Shown piece by piece: positions 33,724-45,734 of a stretch of 64,000 bases of DNA (the first letter of the stretch is position 1; every line of letters begins with the position of its first letter). The stretch is from Adiantum capillus-veneris (lineage: Eukaryota; Streptophyta; Polypodiopsida; Polypodiales; Pteridaceae): positions 75,478,791 to 75,542,790 of the forward strand of contig CM043948.1 of assembly GCA_014529385.2 (NCBI GenBank). Direction: 5' to 3'. Under the pieces are notes generated by a model that saw only the letters and a program-made list of their open reading frames with translations, ran no database searches and was not told the origin of the DNA. The translations under genes were made by a program, and so were the position numbers.

Positions 33724-34241
33724 AGTCTCTTAATACATTCCCCCTCTCGTTTTTGATTGCTACAATAGAGTCCCTTCTTCTTTTGGCTTTGAGAGCTCTG
33801 AAGGATGTGCATGGTTAGTAGGTTTGGGCTTGAGGGAAAGCTTCTTGGTCAGCATTTGGGTCTTATTGATCTCCTCAACTTGTAAATTAGCAAGATGCAC
33901 TTTGCCCTCCAACAATATTTTGTGCTCTTCCTCAAGAGATCTTCCTCAAAAGCTCTTCCTTCTTGCTTTCTTTTGGCTAGTTCCTCAACTTCTTCCTGCA
34001 GCTCCTTATTAGCGTCCTCTTGAGCCTTTTTCCCCTTTCACCTTGCTCATTTTATTGCAGATCAGATTCTGCATACTAGAGAGGGCCAGGCTCGAGGGTT
34101 AGTAGCTCCTACATCTTGCCTTAGCTTGCAAAAGGGCGGACTTAGCTAAAGACCTGAAGAGGAGGTCCTTAAAGAGATGATCCCCTGAAACTATATTTTT
34201 CTTCCTTCACTCTGGGAAACATTTTTCATTACTGGTCCTCC

Positions 34242-34982
34242 CTATGTGAAACCTTGGGGGAAAGTGATCCTCTTGGAGGTATCAATACATAGCATCACAG
34301 ATGAGGGAAGCCAATCTGCCTGATGGGAAATGTAACACCTGCCAAGACGAAATGTTATGCTGGCATATTGGAGGCTCTTGTATGTCAAGCTAGGAACGGC
34401 TACTCCACGAACCTGAATTCCACAAAGTAGCGCCCATTTCTCGCAAAGTGCTTTCCATTTGGTTTTTTTCAAACCAGTCAGTAGACTAGCCAATCTTGTC
34501 TTGTCCTTGCAAGCTGCAACCATGTTGAAGTCTCCCATGATGCACCGATCACCTTCTAGAGGCTGTTCCTTGAGATCCACCCACAGTTTGGCTCTTCCCT
34601 TTGCATCATAGGGGACATAGATGTTGATTATGGTAAATGAATGGCCTGCCCACTTGATCTTGACCCTAAGGACTCTACTTGAGGCATGGTTGAGCACAAC
34701 TTGTGGCTCCAAATCCCCGTAAAAAATGGAGAGCACCCCATTGAACCCCATAGATCCATCGCCATAGAACACCAACTCCTTCCCAATAACTTGCTTCCTG
34801 CAGTAGGAAGCGTTAAGATGGTGCTCCTGAATTGGCCAACAATTTGTAGATGCTTTTTTTACCTGTTCCCAGAAGAGAGTGCTTTTCTTTGAAGTCTTTA
34901 GGCCTTTCACATTCCAAGACTGAATAAGTAAGTCATCCATCAAGGGGAGAGTGGGACAAATTCCTCCATGTCTTAAGAACAA
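34242..34982 (-). pseudogene. LINE-A AP-type endonuclease domain
   Basis: Residues about 20-160: SWNVKGL (first APE motif; usually WN.RGL), IQEHHL (metal-binding Glu region), GDGSMGFNGVLSIFYG, IINIYVPYDAKGRAKLW, and CIMGDFNMV (GDFN motif). The C-terminal SDH motif is not found, and the frame runs out near 34242. In LINEs this domain nicks target DNA. Confidence 0.9.
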
Positions 34983-35802
34983 GATCTCGCCACCTCTCTT
35001 TTGTTGCCCTCCTCCACCACATTAAATTGAGAAGCGGACGACTCCGAGCCCTTTGGATTCCAATCATGAAGCACGTCAAAGATGTTATCTAGATTGATAG
35101 GTGCTTCTTGATGATCTAGAGGGTTCTCCTTGCAGAGGAAGTTGTTCCGTGCCAATGTTTTTACTCGCGTGCACTTAATCACCGAGACTTGCTGCCAGCC
35201 CTGGTCGATCAACCTAGGGGCCATGGACAATAATTCTTTTTGATGCAACTTCATAGGAAGTTTAGTAACAGGGAATGCCACGAAGTGCAAACTTGGCAAG
35301 GCTTGGCTATTGGTACCATGTTCAACAATCAAATGCTGTTGGGGGTGTCCTTATGAATGCCCAACTTGCTCGACTTGATCACTTCATTATCCTTCATGCT
35401 CTCACCTTCTGCTTGCTTTGTAGCTTCGATGTCCATGTTGGATACTGTCAATTCTTTAAGTGAGGTCGTTTGTGCCTGTACAATTTTATCCTCTTTGACT
35501 TCCCTAGAACCACTTAGTTGGCAGTCTCTAGCAAAGGGGTCAAACCTTTTGCACTTAAAACATGCTCCAAAGGAAATATCAAACCTAAGAGGGATCACTT
35601 TCAAAGCGACACATGCATTGATCACCATGCTTTTTGGAGTAGGTTTTTGAATAACCCAACATATGCACACTTTATTTGCCTCATTTCCCAACTTCTTGTG
35701 TGCCAATATAAATAGAGGAATAACGAAGGTGCTTGCCAGGTATCCGAACTTATTCCACAACCAAATTGTTAAGTTGACAAAATCAACCGAGACGGTGCAC
35801 AA
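34973..35802 (-). pseudogene. LINE-A ORF1 remnant
   Basis: Reads LWNKFGYLASTFVIPLF and a degraded knuckle ACFKCKRFDPFARDC. The pattern is plant L1 ORF1 (DUF4283-like region then CCHC), with the knuckle His lost (GHFARDC expected, DPFARDC seen). A frameshift near 35330 splits it in two. Confidence 0.75.
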
Positions 35803-35879
35803 ATCCTTAAAGGTCTCTGGGATTCAAAAGCCAAATTCCATGGTAAGACATAGACCGGTGAGAGCGATTTGAGATACAA

Positions 35880-36019
35880 AGGGCTTTTAGCTAGGAGACT
35901 CAATTTTTAACATATTTGACTGATACAACGGCGCCGCCTTCGGCGGCGGCACCACCTTCGACGGTGCTATGTGAATGCACATGAGAGACACCCTTGCGAC
36001 CAAGGTAGTGCCAATCACG
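35880..36019. other. Short spacer, GC-rich trinucleotide patch
   Basis: Contains 'ggcgccgccttcggcggcgg' near 35931-35950. No gene. Confidence 0.6.
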
Positions 36020-36150
36020 ACTTTTTTTTCAGCGACCCTTGACTAATACTACATCACGAATTCTTTTGCCCATATTAGCATCTTGTGCAATGCCACATTC
36101 CTTCAAGGTGCAAGTGTATGTGATTCATGACCCTACTGTTAGACATATCT
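36020..36150 (-). pseudogene. PPR gene fragment, copy 1
   Basis: The minus strand translates ITYTCTLKECGIAQDANMGK followed by RIRD, the helix pair of a plant pentatricopeptide repeat (usual TYTCTLKACG...GK.IHDE). It parallels the longer fragment at 36318-36725, so the two are duplicates. It is interrupted after RIRD. Confidence 0.75.
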
Positions 36151-36208
36151 TGCGATCAATGCACTCTTGTGAGTCGCCATCACAACAAAATACAGTCTAG
36201 AGCGTCTT

Positions 36209-36211
<3 letters not shown>

Positions 36212-36277
<66 letters not shown>
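36212..36277 (+). repeat. (CT)n microsatellite between PPR fragments
   Basis: 33 CT units separating the two PPR remnants. Confidence 0.99.
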
Positions 36278-36279
<2 letters not shown>

Positions 36280-36317
36280 GCATCTCGGACAAAAAGCTCC
36301 TCAAGCACTTTTTGTGC

Positions 36318-36725
36318 TTAAGATAGTGCATCACATCTAGCATACATGCCCAGCAAGGTAGAGCCAAGCACAACGTTTTCTTTCATCAACCCCCTCACTA
36401 ACATGTCGACCAAAGCAATGCGAAGCACGTCGTTTTCTTTCAATAACCTTTGACTAACCATATCATTGCGAATTCTTTTGCCCATATCTGTATCTTGTGT
36501 AATGCCAAATGCCCTCAAGGTGCAAGTGTACGTGATTGCGAGGAGATCTTGTGACATGGAAAGGGGCTCCCATTTCATGTAATGGCGACCATTGTGCTCA
36601 ACTCGGCACCTTCCCTTAAAATTTTGGGCTCCTATACTACAATATATGGAGCGTATCTCTTGTTGGTCATCATGCATCAAAGTGATCCTGCTTGTCTTCA
36701 GCTTGGTTGTCAATAGAAAATGCAT
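36318..36725 (-). pseudogene. PPR gene fragment, copy 2
   Basis: A 135-codon frame. From about residue 62: ITYTCTLRAFGITQDTDMGK, RIRNDMV, ALVDMLVRGLMKENVVLGST, LLGMYARCDALS. These are the alternating helices of PLS-type PPR proteins, RNA-binding factors of plant organelles (family knowledge). The LVDMLVR/LLGMYARC pair shows a within-gene slip: a second half-repeat follows without the usual 30-odd residues. The N-terminal 60 residues are not PPR-like, and there is no targeting peptide or DYW/E domain. A retained host-gene scrap, not a functional gene. Confidence 0.75.
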
Positions 36726-37126
36726 TTATTTCCCTTGCCATGGAGTGTGCACCCAATAAATCTGATCCATCAATATCAAAAAGCGTCGAAGAATGCCCAT
36801 GTACATCACCTTCACTAGCACAATAGTATTCAGATGTGCAATCCAAGAGATGACGTACCAGATAGGAAGCTTATCAAGAAGTTGTGCTTTTCAAAAGGAT
36901 GACACTATGAGGTCCAGTCCAGCACCGCCGCCATCAGCAGACGGGAAACGGGAGAGCATTAAGAGGTGTAAGAGATGATGCCAAGGAGGGGCCCTATGCA
37001 TGAACGTGCATGGTGGGTGGTCGACTGCAGCTATAGAACAGTGAGAAGAAGAAGAAGAAGAAGATTGCAAGGAGCTCCTGATAACTTTTTCAGCGGTGGT
37101 AGGCGAGTGTGGCTTACTTACATGGG

Positions 37127-37205
<79 letters not shown>

Positions 37206-37490
37206 CTCTCTTTGTCGACTAAGGCACCGAGCTATAAAGCTCACTCACCGGAGCAAGGAGAAACGGACAACGTGGCTGAGGGAGGGGCCAAAATTCCTTC
37301 TCGCTCTAATATCATATAAATATAGCTATAGATTGACTCTAATGTTTGGGAAAATTGTTAGTATGTCCCCTCTGAGGAATTCAAAAGTGCCTATTCAGAA
37401 CTCAGAAATGTAGGTTTAGCGCATAAAGAAAAGGAGAACATTGTCCATTATTTTTGAAAATAGTGTAAATTCAATTTCTTGATTAAAAAA
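36726..37490. other. No gene; long CT tract
   Basis: Contains (CT)n at 37132-37211 (about 40 units, one interruption) and an imperfect GAA run near 37046-37063. Frames here are products of the CT tract. Confidence 0.7.
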
Positions 37491-37530
37491 ACCAGTAGGG
37501 AAAATTACCAAAATACCCCTCTACTTTGTG

Positions 37531-37785
37531 AAAATTCCCAAAATACCCCTCAAATTTCAAAAATTCCCCTCTAACCTTTATTCCGTTTTTAGACATAATC
37601 ACCTTTTTTTTCAAGGGATTCTATTTTTAGTATCTTTAGAGAAAAGCTACAATTGTATTTATCTAGAGAAATTTAATCTCACAACCAGGGGTATTTTGGA
37701 AAATTCGAAGGCAGATTGGGAATTTGTGACAATATTGAGAGTATTTTAAGAATTTTTGAAATTTGAGGGGTATTTTGGGAATTTT
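37531..37785. repeat. Inverted repeat with 36-bp arms
   Basis: Left arm 37531-37565 and right arm 37750-37785 are reverse complements ('aaaattcccaaaataccc' against 'gggtattttgggaatttt'). About 185 bp of spacer carries further partial copies ('accaaaatacccctct' at 37507, 'aggggtattttgg' at 37687). MITE-like or foldback; no TSD was established. Confidence 0.85.
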
Positions 37786-38135
37786 GAGAGACATCTTAGC
37801 AAAGGCGTGATTGGTGCTCCCTCTCTCTCTCTACCATAGCGTTGAGATATCTCTTTCTCTCCCCCTTCATAATTGAGAAGCTTCTAAAATTGTATCAACT
37901 CCACCATCGCTACTTCTACACCGTCATTAATACCACCCTCCTAGGCTTCTCTCTTATGGACTATGTGACCACCTTTAAGCTCTCCCCCATCCCCGACCTT
38001 GGCCGACCACCTCCTCCATTGGAGCTTCACTTGTAACTCCACTTCGTCCATGTCCCTAGAGGGTGCTCTCTCTATTGTCTTCCCTTTGTACCAAGCTCAA
38101 AATTCGGCTCACCTTGGCTGCTCCCAATTGTGTTG

Positions 38136-38136
<1 letters not shown>

Positions 38137-38189
<53 letters not shown>
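38137..38189 (+). repeat. (CT)n microsatellite
   Basis: About 26 CT units; no gene around it (37800-38290). Confidence 0.99.
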
Positions 38190-38191
<2 letters not shown>

Positions 38192-38293
38192 TCATTTCAT
38201 TTCATTTTGTTGTTCTAACTAATGTAGTCATAAGTCATTAACGGGTATCTCTTTAGATTCCCTCACTCGGGTCTCCACGACATTGAGACAGTG

Positions 38294-38490
38294 TTCGGGA
38301 AAAATGTGTCTCAGCTTAATATTGTGCCGTTTTCAATTTAAAAAATGCCGGTTGAGAGCAAGAGGTGAAGGAGAAATTCCGCCCCAAAATACAAACGAAT
38401 AGTGTGAAAACCCCAAAAAACAATGTAATTTTTAGAAATTTCCTCACAGAAATTCAAGGAAAGGAATTTTGTATGTTCGGAAAAATGCTT
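38294..38490 (+). repeat. SINE-body copy, headless
   Basis: Matches, in inverted orientation, the 3' body of the SINE at 40074-40501: 'agtgttcg', 'aaaaatgt', 'gagaaatt(c/t)(c/t)gccccaaaata', 'gaattttgtatgtt' in the same order over about 190 bp. It begins where the tRNA-like head would join and ends in a short A-run (GGAAAAATG). Interpreted as a 5'-truncated copy. Confidence 0.75.
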
Positions 38491-40056
38491 TGTCCTGAAT
38501 AGTGCATGGAGCTCACGATGTGCCGCCACAACCTTGAGCCATCGCCCGGTGCATGCATCCATCCTGCAACGCCGTTGCCCCTTTCCCCCAGCCCCCACCC
38601 ACACACCCCTGATGCCTTGCGTATGCCGCCTCACCTACTACTTTGTCCACAGTATGTCTACACTACTGCGCCCAACTGCTCGTTCAACAGTGCTGCAGCG
38701 TTCCTGCGCGGCCGCCTCAGGACGAGGAGAGCAGTACGGTTACATGTAATATGAGCGGGAGGCCGCCTCAGGCCGAGGAGAACAGTACGATGAGCAATGA
38801 CCTGCCTCCTACAATGTCATTGACGCTTCATGACCTGGTGAAGAGCATGCTATTGCTAATGGGGGAAGCATCAAAATGAGAGCTTGCAGGGTGCGTGGGG
38901 AGAGGTGGTGAGATTGAGCTCTCCTGCGACAGCCAGTGGCCAGCTCAAGACTGAGGGAGAAGCATTGGTAGGTGGCTGATCAGACTACGCAGATACGTGA
39001 TCAAAGAGAGAGAGAGAGAGGAGGAAAGAGACGCAACCCGAGTGCATTGAAAGAGTGAGTGACACCGCGGACGCCAGCCATGCACGGTGCAATCAAAGCA
39101 TTTGTGAAAGGAGTGTGCACTGGCACTGTGCACCTCTCCCTCTTTCTCGTTGTGTCTCCCTACCGGCTCTGGAGTGCATTCACCGGAGGAAGGAGGTGCA
39201 GCCACATGGCGGGGGGGGCGAGCGGAATTCCTTCCCCCTTTATAGATAGCATAGATATAGATATAGATACACACCATTTCTTGAGATACACATGTGAACG
39301 TTATACAAACATCCGGAAGACCTTTTCGAAAGGCAAAAAAAAAAAACTAAGAAAATGGTTTGTTGCATCGTCAAAACGTTAAAACAAAGTGAAGATTCAC
39401 ATCGACATCCTAAAACAATAAAATGAAATGAAAATCAATTCATTTAAAGCTACGAAATGAAGGGACATTTGAAAAAACAAAAAGTAAAAATAAAAAATTC
39501 AATTTCTTCCCTTTAAAGGGTAAGTCCAATCAAGAAAAGAAGCAATAAAATATCAATGTATGCTCAACTCTCTTACTCTCTAAATATTTTTCTATAAAGT
39601 TAGCATACATTTGAATATTATTTTTTGTTAAGAACTTTACATTCACTGCCAGTTTACAAGACCATACATTTGAATATTATTTTTTGTTAACAACTTTACA
39701 AGACCATCTTTGCATGTGAACTTACTAAGGATTGCACATTTCTTTGGCGTTTTAAGAAAAAATTTGGATCTTTTGGGTAAGAGCATCATGACGTGCTTTG
39801 TATTTTATTGCTTAGAATATGTGCTTGCTTATTTCAAGTGGTAGTTGTCATTTGATTGTGAAGCTTGTGCTAGAATGTCATGAGATGATGAGAGTGTCAT
39901 CCAAAGGGCCCAAAGTAGGCTACAAAGATTTTGTAAAGAAAGTGTTCTCTTCAATGACAACATTCTTTTGTCCTTTACATCTAAAGGAATCAAGAAATTA
40001 AGAAACATCCATGTTTTTATAGCATTAAAAGTTTGGCTACTTTTAAAAGTTCAAGT
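38491..40056. other. No gene recognised
   Basis: 38500-38780 is GC-rich with a partial duplication ('gccgcctcagg(a/c)cgagga' at about 38709 and 38762). 39009-39021 is GA-rich. 39605-39700 has a short tandem duplication of 'acatttgaatattatttttt'. The rest is AT-rich; no frame has a recognisable domain. Confidence 0.5.
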
Positions 40057-40073
40057 TTTGTTGTAGTAATCTT

Positions 40074-40501
40074 TTTTTTTTTTGGAAACATACAAAATTC
40101 TTTACTTGAATTTTTTAACAGGATTTTTTTTTAAACAATGTTATTTTTTAATTTTTTGACACTATCATCTCTATTTTGGGGCAAAATTTCTCCTTTTGCG
40201 TTTTCTCTCAATGGACATTTTTGAAATCGAAAACGACACTATATTAAGTTGAGATAGACTTTTTTCGAACACTACAATTTGCTTGCACGAGCTAGTTTTA
40301 CGAGATTATGTCCACTCACCCACACCTCATGTTTGCAAAGGTTGAACCACAGTGGGTGTGCCTAGAGGCCCTCACCTTAACCACTAGGAGACCACCCTTT
40401 GGATTGTGTCCAATCACCCACACCTCATGTTTGTAGGGGTTGAACCATAGTGGGTGTGCGTAGAGCCACTCACCTTAACCACTAGGAGAACACCCTTTGG
40501 A
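40074..40501 (-). mobile_element. SINE with dimeric tRNA-like head and poly(A) tail
   Basis: A 428-bp insertion flanked by a perfect 17-bp duplication TTTGTTGTAGTAATCTT (40057-40073 and 40502-40518). Read on the minus strand it starts with two tandem 98-bp units. Each has an A-box-like TAGTGGTTAAGG (40473-40484; 40375-40386) and a B-box-like GGTTCAACC (40438-40446; 40340-40348). A body of about 190 bp follows, then a poly(A) of about 12 directly against the TSD. These are the hallmarks of a pol III-transcribed SINE mobilised by LINE machinery (established knowledge). The head duplication is unusual. No protein is encoded. Confidence 0.85.
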
Positions 40502-40518
40502 TTTGTTGTAGTAATCTT

Positions 40519-42032
40519 CTAACCAATAGAATATAAGTCACCAAGTAAAGAAAAATATTTTCATTGACATGGCTAATATATTTCACTGTATTATACAAAG
40601 AGGTATAATTAAGAAAACAAATAAAGCTTTCAATGGATACCATGCGGAGAAGCAACCCAAAACCGACAAAATTTACATTAATTATTGGTGGGCGAGGTGT
40701 CTTTGAGCTTCTAGAGATAAGTTTTCTTGAAAGTTGAACTTGAAAGGCACCATCTCTCCATTCTTGTCATTTGCATATCAAGCTTCATTCTCAAAAGAAG
40801 TCCTCCTTTTGCGTTTGATTTATGTGGCGACAAAAGGCAAATTGTGATATTGTGTTTGCTATCGTACTCTCTTATTGACCTTGTCTCACTACCAAACATT
40901 TTGGAACCTTTTTGCAAAGTGTCTTTTCATGGAAATATAGTTAGGCTTTTGCATTCTCCTTGTCACCGTGTTCACAATAATCTAAAATCTTAGTGCATGC
41001 ATATGCATAACGAGGTCAATATGGACATTCAACACGTTTATTACTCAAGCTATTGAAATTGCAACCTAGTGGTTTATTACCTTTAATGTTGATTTCTTAT
41101 CACCTTTTTTTTTGGGACTACATAAGTGGACCAATCGGATAAAGCTTGCGGATTAATGCCACATGGCAAGCTAACGACGATAAACTTTTTTCTGTTGTTT
41201 CTTTTAGGCCTTTGTAAAAGGGTGTTGACATTTGTGCACCTCTCCTTCTCTTTCAAAAAGGGAATTGAGTATTGTGTCAAACATTATTTTTTATGCTTTT
41301 AAAATATATTGAAATCTACATAATTAATTCTCATAAAAAAACATAATATTTTATTATGAGACTACATGTTTTAAAATACTAGTGTCACTTTCTATTTTTC
41401 TCTCTCACAAAGATGCCTCTTATTAAGTAATATTTCTCAATAGCTTTATGTAGGCCATAGTGAATGTTCAGCTTGTTTTTACATGTGCAAGAATTAAAAA
41501 GAAAAAGGAATGAATATTTGTACAAAGTTCTTCCTGGGAAGGAAGAAGGAGAGTACACCTCAATGTTTCAAAAGTGTGATGACAAGGATTAAATGCATTC
41601 ATTTCAAAATGTCTAGGTAGGTAGATGATTGTTCTTGAATGAGAGATCAATGAGAAAGAAATCCAAAAAAAATTGACATGAAAGGGCTTCACTCTCTATC
41701 TCCATTGTGTGATGGTAGTGATGAGGATACAAAAATTGGATGACTTGACTAATTTGGTCGCGTTATAGAAACATTGAAGATCATTTTCAGGAAGTTTGAC
41801 ATACTCACCTTTCATATAGAGTAGTGTTGGTTTGTCACTAGTGAACCCAATGTAGCTATGTGCTAAAAATGGCCTCATCAAAGCGAACTCTAGGAAAATA
41901 TAGCATGATCAGAGAGATACATTCATGCTTCTACATTTAGCACAGGATGAGAAGGATAAGAGAACTTAAACAAACCCAAATGGCTATTAATTTCTCAAAT
42001 AGCTTTGCAAAGTCAACAAGTAAGTGAAGGAT
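40519..42032. other. No gene recognised
   Basis: AT-rich sequence with short unsupported frames on both strands; nothing resembles a domain, tRNA or element end. Confidence 0.5.
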
Positions 42033-42037
42033 GGGAT

Positions 42038-42267
42038 TGTTGGAATTAGGGTTGCAGAGAAACACACAGAGCTTGGAGAAGACAAAGGAAGCTCAAACCG
42101 CACACAATAGAGAGTGAGTTACTTAGTGTGCAATGGAAAGATGGATAGCTCTAGAGTGATGGGTGTATGTACAATGCACGGGGTAAAAAAACATCCTAAA
42201 GAGGGAAAAAATGCCCCGGCGGTCCTAGTGTGTTCACACACATCACTACCACATGTATATGGTAACA
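42038..42267 (-). repeat. 3' LTR of Copia-B1
   Basis: 230 bp, TG...CA; matches 46967-47194 and the Copia-B2 LTR at 29873-30102. Confidence 0.93.
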
Positions 42268-42342
42268 AATCCTCCCTGGAGTGATGCGGTGAACTAGAGA
42301 TGGCACATGAGTAAAGGGAAGTGCCATGCCCTGAGGACATGA

Positions 42343-43912
42343 TCAGTCCACAAAGGGGAGTAGGCCCAAAGCTTTGCGGAAAGCTTTGAGCTTCTCACGA
42401 GACAATGCCTTTGTGAAAAGATCTACAAGGTTGTCCTGTGTTGGCACACAAGCCAAGCTGATCTCTCTTGCTGAGAGCCTCTCCCTGACATAGTGGTAAT
42501 GCACCTCTATGTGTTTTGTGCGAGCATGAAAACCTAGGTTTGTTGCAACTGACAATTCGCTCTGACTGTCAGTGTAGATAGTGTTGGCAGTGTCCTGTCC
42601 AACACCCAAATCAGCCATAAGGCGTCTGAGCCATACACACTCAACCGTAGCTGTGAAGACTGCCCTGTACTCAGCCTCACAACTCGAAGTAACCACACTA
42701 GGTTGCTTCTTGCTCAACCATGATATACATGAACTGCCAAGCATGAAACAAAAAACACTTGTGGACACTCGCGTGTCAAAACAACCAGCCCAATCTAAGT
42801 TCGAAAAAGCATGTAAAATCTTGCGACAATGATCCCCCCTTGGGATAAAACAAGCCAAGATGTAAAGTGCCACTAATCAGAGAAAAATCCTCTTGAGAGC
42901 CTGCCAATGCTTAGACCCTGGGCTATGCATAAATCTGTTGACCTGTGAGACTGCAAACTGAATATCTGGCCTAGTGTTGCATACATAAATGAGGCCGCCA
43001 ACAACAATTTGGTAAAGAGTGACATCAGTAGGATCACAAGATTCATGTAGACTCAACTTCAAACCTGTTTCCATAGGAGTGGCAATAGGTTTGCAATCCT
43101 CAAGTCCAAACTTACATAACAATGTCTCTATGTAACTTTTCTAACACAAGGCAATACCACCATCACACTGCTTAAACTGTATGCCCAAAATAATGATGCA
43201 ACAACCCCAAATCTTTCATCTTGAAAGTAGCATTCAAGTCAGCCTTAAATTCAGCAATATGTCTCTTATTTGGTCTAGTGATCAACAAATCATCTACTTA
43301 AAGAACCACAATCAGAAGTACATCACCCTCACACTTTACATACAATGTGCTTTCTTTTGGACTATTGCGAAAACCTTGTTTGACCAAATGAGTGTCAGCT
43401 TTCTCATACCAAGCACAAGGAGATTGCTTCAACCCATACAAAGCCTTGTTACATTTGCACACTTTGTCCTCTTGTCCTTTCTTGACAAAACAGCGAGGTT
43501 GCATTACATAAACTTCCTCAAATATTTCACCATTCAAGAAAGCAGTAACAATGTCTGATTGATGTACATCCCAACCAAAATGAGCTGCCAATGCACATAG
43601 AAAACACACAGTAGTCATACGACAAGTGGGAGCAAAAGTCTCTTCATAATCTATGCCTTTTTCATGTGCATAACCCTTTGCAACAAGTCGAGCTTTATGG
43701 CGATCGATCTCACCATCCGGCTTGCATTTCAACTTGTAAACCCACTTCGTACCAATGGCCTTTTTGCCAGGAGGCAAATCACATAAAGTCCATGTGTCAT
43801 TTTCTATAAGTGCATCATATTCTGATTGCATGGCAGCCATCCAATTTTTTGAATTATATGCTTCATCAAAAGACAGAGGCTCCTCAACATCATGTAAGCT
43901 AGACACAGCCAA
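42343..43912 (-). pseudogene. Copia-B1 RT and RNase H
   Basis: RT (43912-43250): NWMAAMQSEYDALIENDTW, GTKWVYKLK, KGIDYEETFAPT, DVHQSDIVTAFLNGE, KALYGLKQSP. The catalytic YVDD reads stop-VDD (TAA for Tyr at about 43296). RNase H (42873-42343): SSCEAEYRAV, TDSQSELSVA, TKHIEVHYHYVRE, NLVDLFTKAL, ending normally near the 3' LTR. A frameshift near 42875 separates the two. Confidence 0.93.
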
Positions 43913-43918
43913 AGCATA

Positions 43919-45527
43919 TCAATCTAATGCATAAGATGCATGGTGAGAGCCTGAACGAGTATGACTAGACAAAGGTGCATCCAATTTACTGTAACGCAAA
44001 GTGTGCACCAGCCATTTTGGCATACCTCTAGCCTGCTCATTTTCAGCCCTTTCCTCATCAAGTACATCATGTACATCTGCATTAGTAATAGGCTGATCTG
44101 TAACATTTTTAGAAACCCCCATAGGTTGTACATTTGCCTCATTGGAACTTACATTCATATTTCCACCACTGAAAAGAGGCAAAAAAGTGTCAGAAATGTC
44201 CTGTGAGCTTACATTATTGTCTCTAGTACATGACAACAAGGGCTGAACAGAAACTTCCACAAACACTACATCCCGTGAAACCAGAATTTGTTTTGTTTGT
44301 GGATGATACAACCTGTAACCTTTTCTTTCAGCACTATAACCAACAAAATACATTTGACAGCCTTATCATCCAATTTTTTGTGTTGTGTTTGTGGCACTAA
44401 AGCGTATGTCAAACAACCAAAAACACGCATGTGCTCAATAGAAGGCTTTCTATCATTCCATGCTTCATATTGAGTAATAGACTGCAAAGCTTTCATAGGC
44501 ACCTGTTTAGTACATAAGTGGCACATATGATGGTCTCAAGACAAAAAGAATGCGGCAAAGCTTGACTTTTGACCATACATCATGCCATTTTCGTAAGTGA
44601 CCTGTTTTTCCTCTTAGAAACATCATTTTGCTAAGGTGTATAAGGCACTGTACATTGGTGTTTTATCCCATGACTAGCCAGAAATGCATTGAATTCATGA
44701 GCCATATACTCCCCCCTTGATTGGAACAAAGGGTGCCCATAATACATTTCAAGACATTTTCAGCCATAGCCAGAAATTGTTTAAAGCATATAAAAACTTT
44801 GGACTTCGCTTTAAGCGGAAATACCCATGCATGCCTGGAGTAATCATCAATGAAAATCATGAAGTAAAGGTAATTGCCCAAGGATGTAGTTTGCATGGGC
44901 CCACAAACATCACTATGCACAAGTTGCAACCTGCATGTGGCCCGAACTGAACCATTGTTTGGAAGCTTAGAACACTGCATCTTACCCAAGATAGAGCCGT
45001 CACAAACATGTTTGACATGTGCTTCAAGAGGCGGCAGCAACCATATCAGAGTTTTGTAAATGTAGCAAACTGGCAAAATTCAGATGACCAAAACGTGCAT
45101 GCCAAAGTTTTGCATTTGAAATAGCCCTTGAATCTGAAACTACATTTGCAAAATTTTGTCCACACTTGTCGTACAAAGTGAGCTCATACAGCCCACAACA
45201 CAAAAGCCCAGATGCAACAATTTCATCACCAAAACTGAGATCATGAACTGTACATCTGTCATCCACAAATTTGACTACAAGTCCAAGTCTAGCAAGTGCA
45301 GATACAGACAAAAGATTCTTGTTAATCCCAGGTACATAAAGTGCATCAACAAGTGTGAAAGAAATACCATTTGCAGCAATAAGCACAATCTTTCCAACTC
45401 CTTGAACTGGATAAGAGGCATTGTTGGCACAAGTGACTAAATTTCCATGAGGGATAGACTCGAGAGAGGTGAACAATTCACGATGTGAGGTAATGTGCTT
45501 TGTAGCACCACTATCAAAATACCACAC
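43919..45527 (-). pseudogene. Copia-B1 protease and integrase
   Basis: 45527-45024: WYFDSGATKHITS (intact protease signature), NKNLLSVSAL, LWHARFGHLNF (pre-integrase His motif). 45076-44663 after a frameshift: LVHSDVCGPM (first integrase Asp), IFIDDYSRHAWVFPLK. The second Asp region is corrupted (CSNQGG for SDNGGE). 44526-43919: CLTYALVPQ and the C-terminal linker. Dead by several lesions. Confidence 0.9.
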
Positions 45528-45734
45528 ATGTGAATCTACAGCAACTTACAAGCATGCATCATGGACAACAAGATTGTAAGTGCACTCTGCGCTAAAAGCC
45601 CATTCTGTATCAACATCAACATTATAGTCTCCTATTACAGAAGACTCAACAATGATTGCATTTATAGTGGAACGAGCATTTGTAGTGGAACCACCCTCTT
45701 TCTTCTTAGCCTCTTTGGCCTTCAACTTAGGACA

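Larger units (their letters stand above)
33100..35870 (-). mobile_element. LINE-A, decayed plant L1-type non-LTR element
   Basis: Minus-strand order: ORF1 (35802-34973), endonuclease (34982-34242), RT pieces (33723-33107). RT is cut off before the catalytic YADD region at the left end. Frameshifts separate all parts. No poly(A) tail or TSD was located. Confidence 0.88.

Noticed and set aside
38294-40270. Pair of about 190-bp inverted repeats that first looked like the TIRs of a 2-kb DNA transposon
   Set aside because: The right repeat lies inside a SINE insertion with its own 17-bp TSD and poly(A), so the pair is better read as two SINE copies in opposite orientation. No TSD flanks the 2-kb span.
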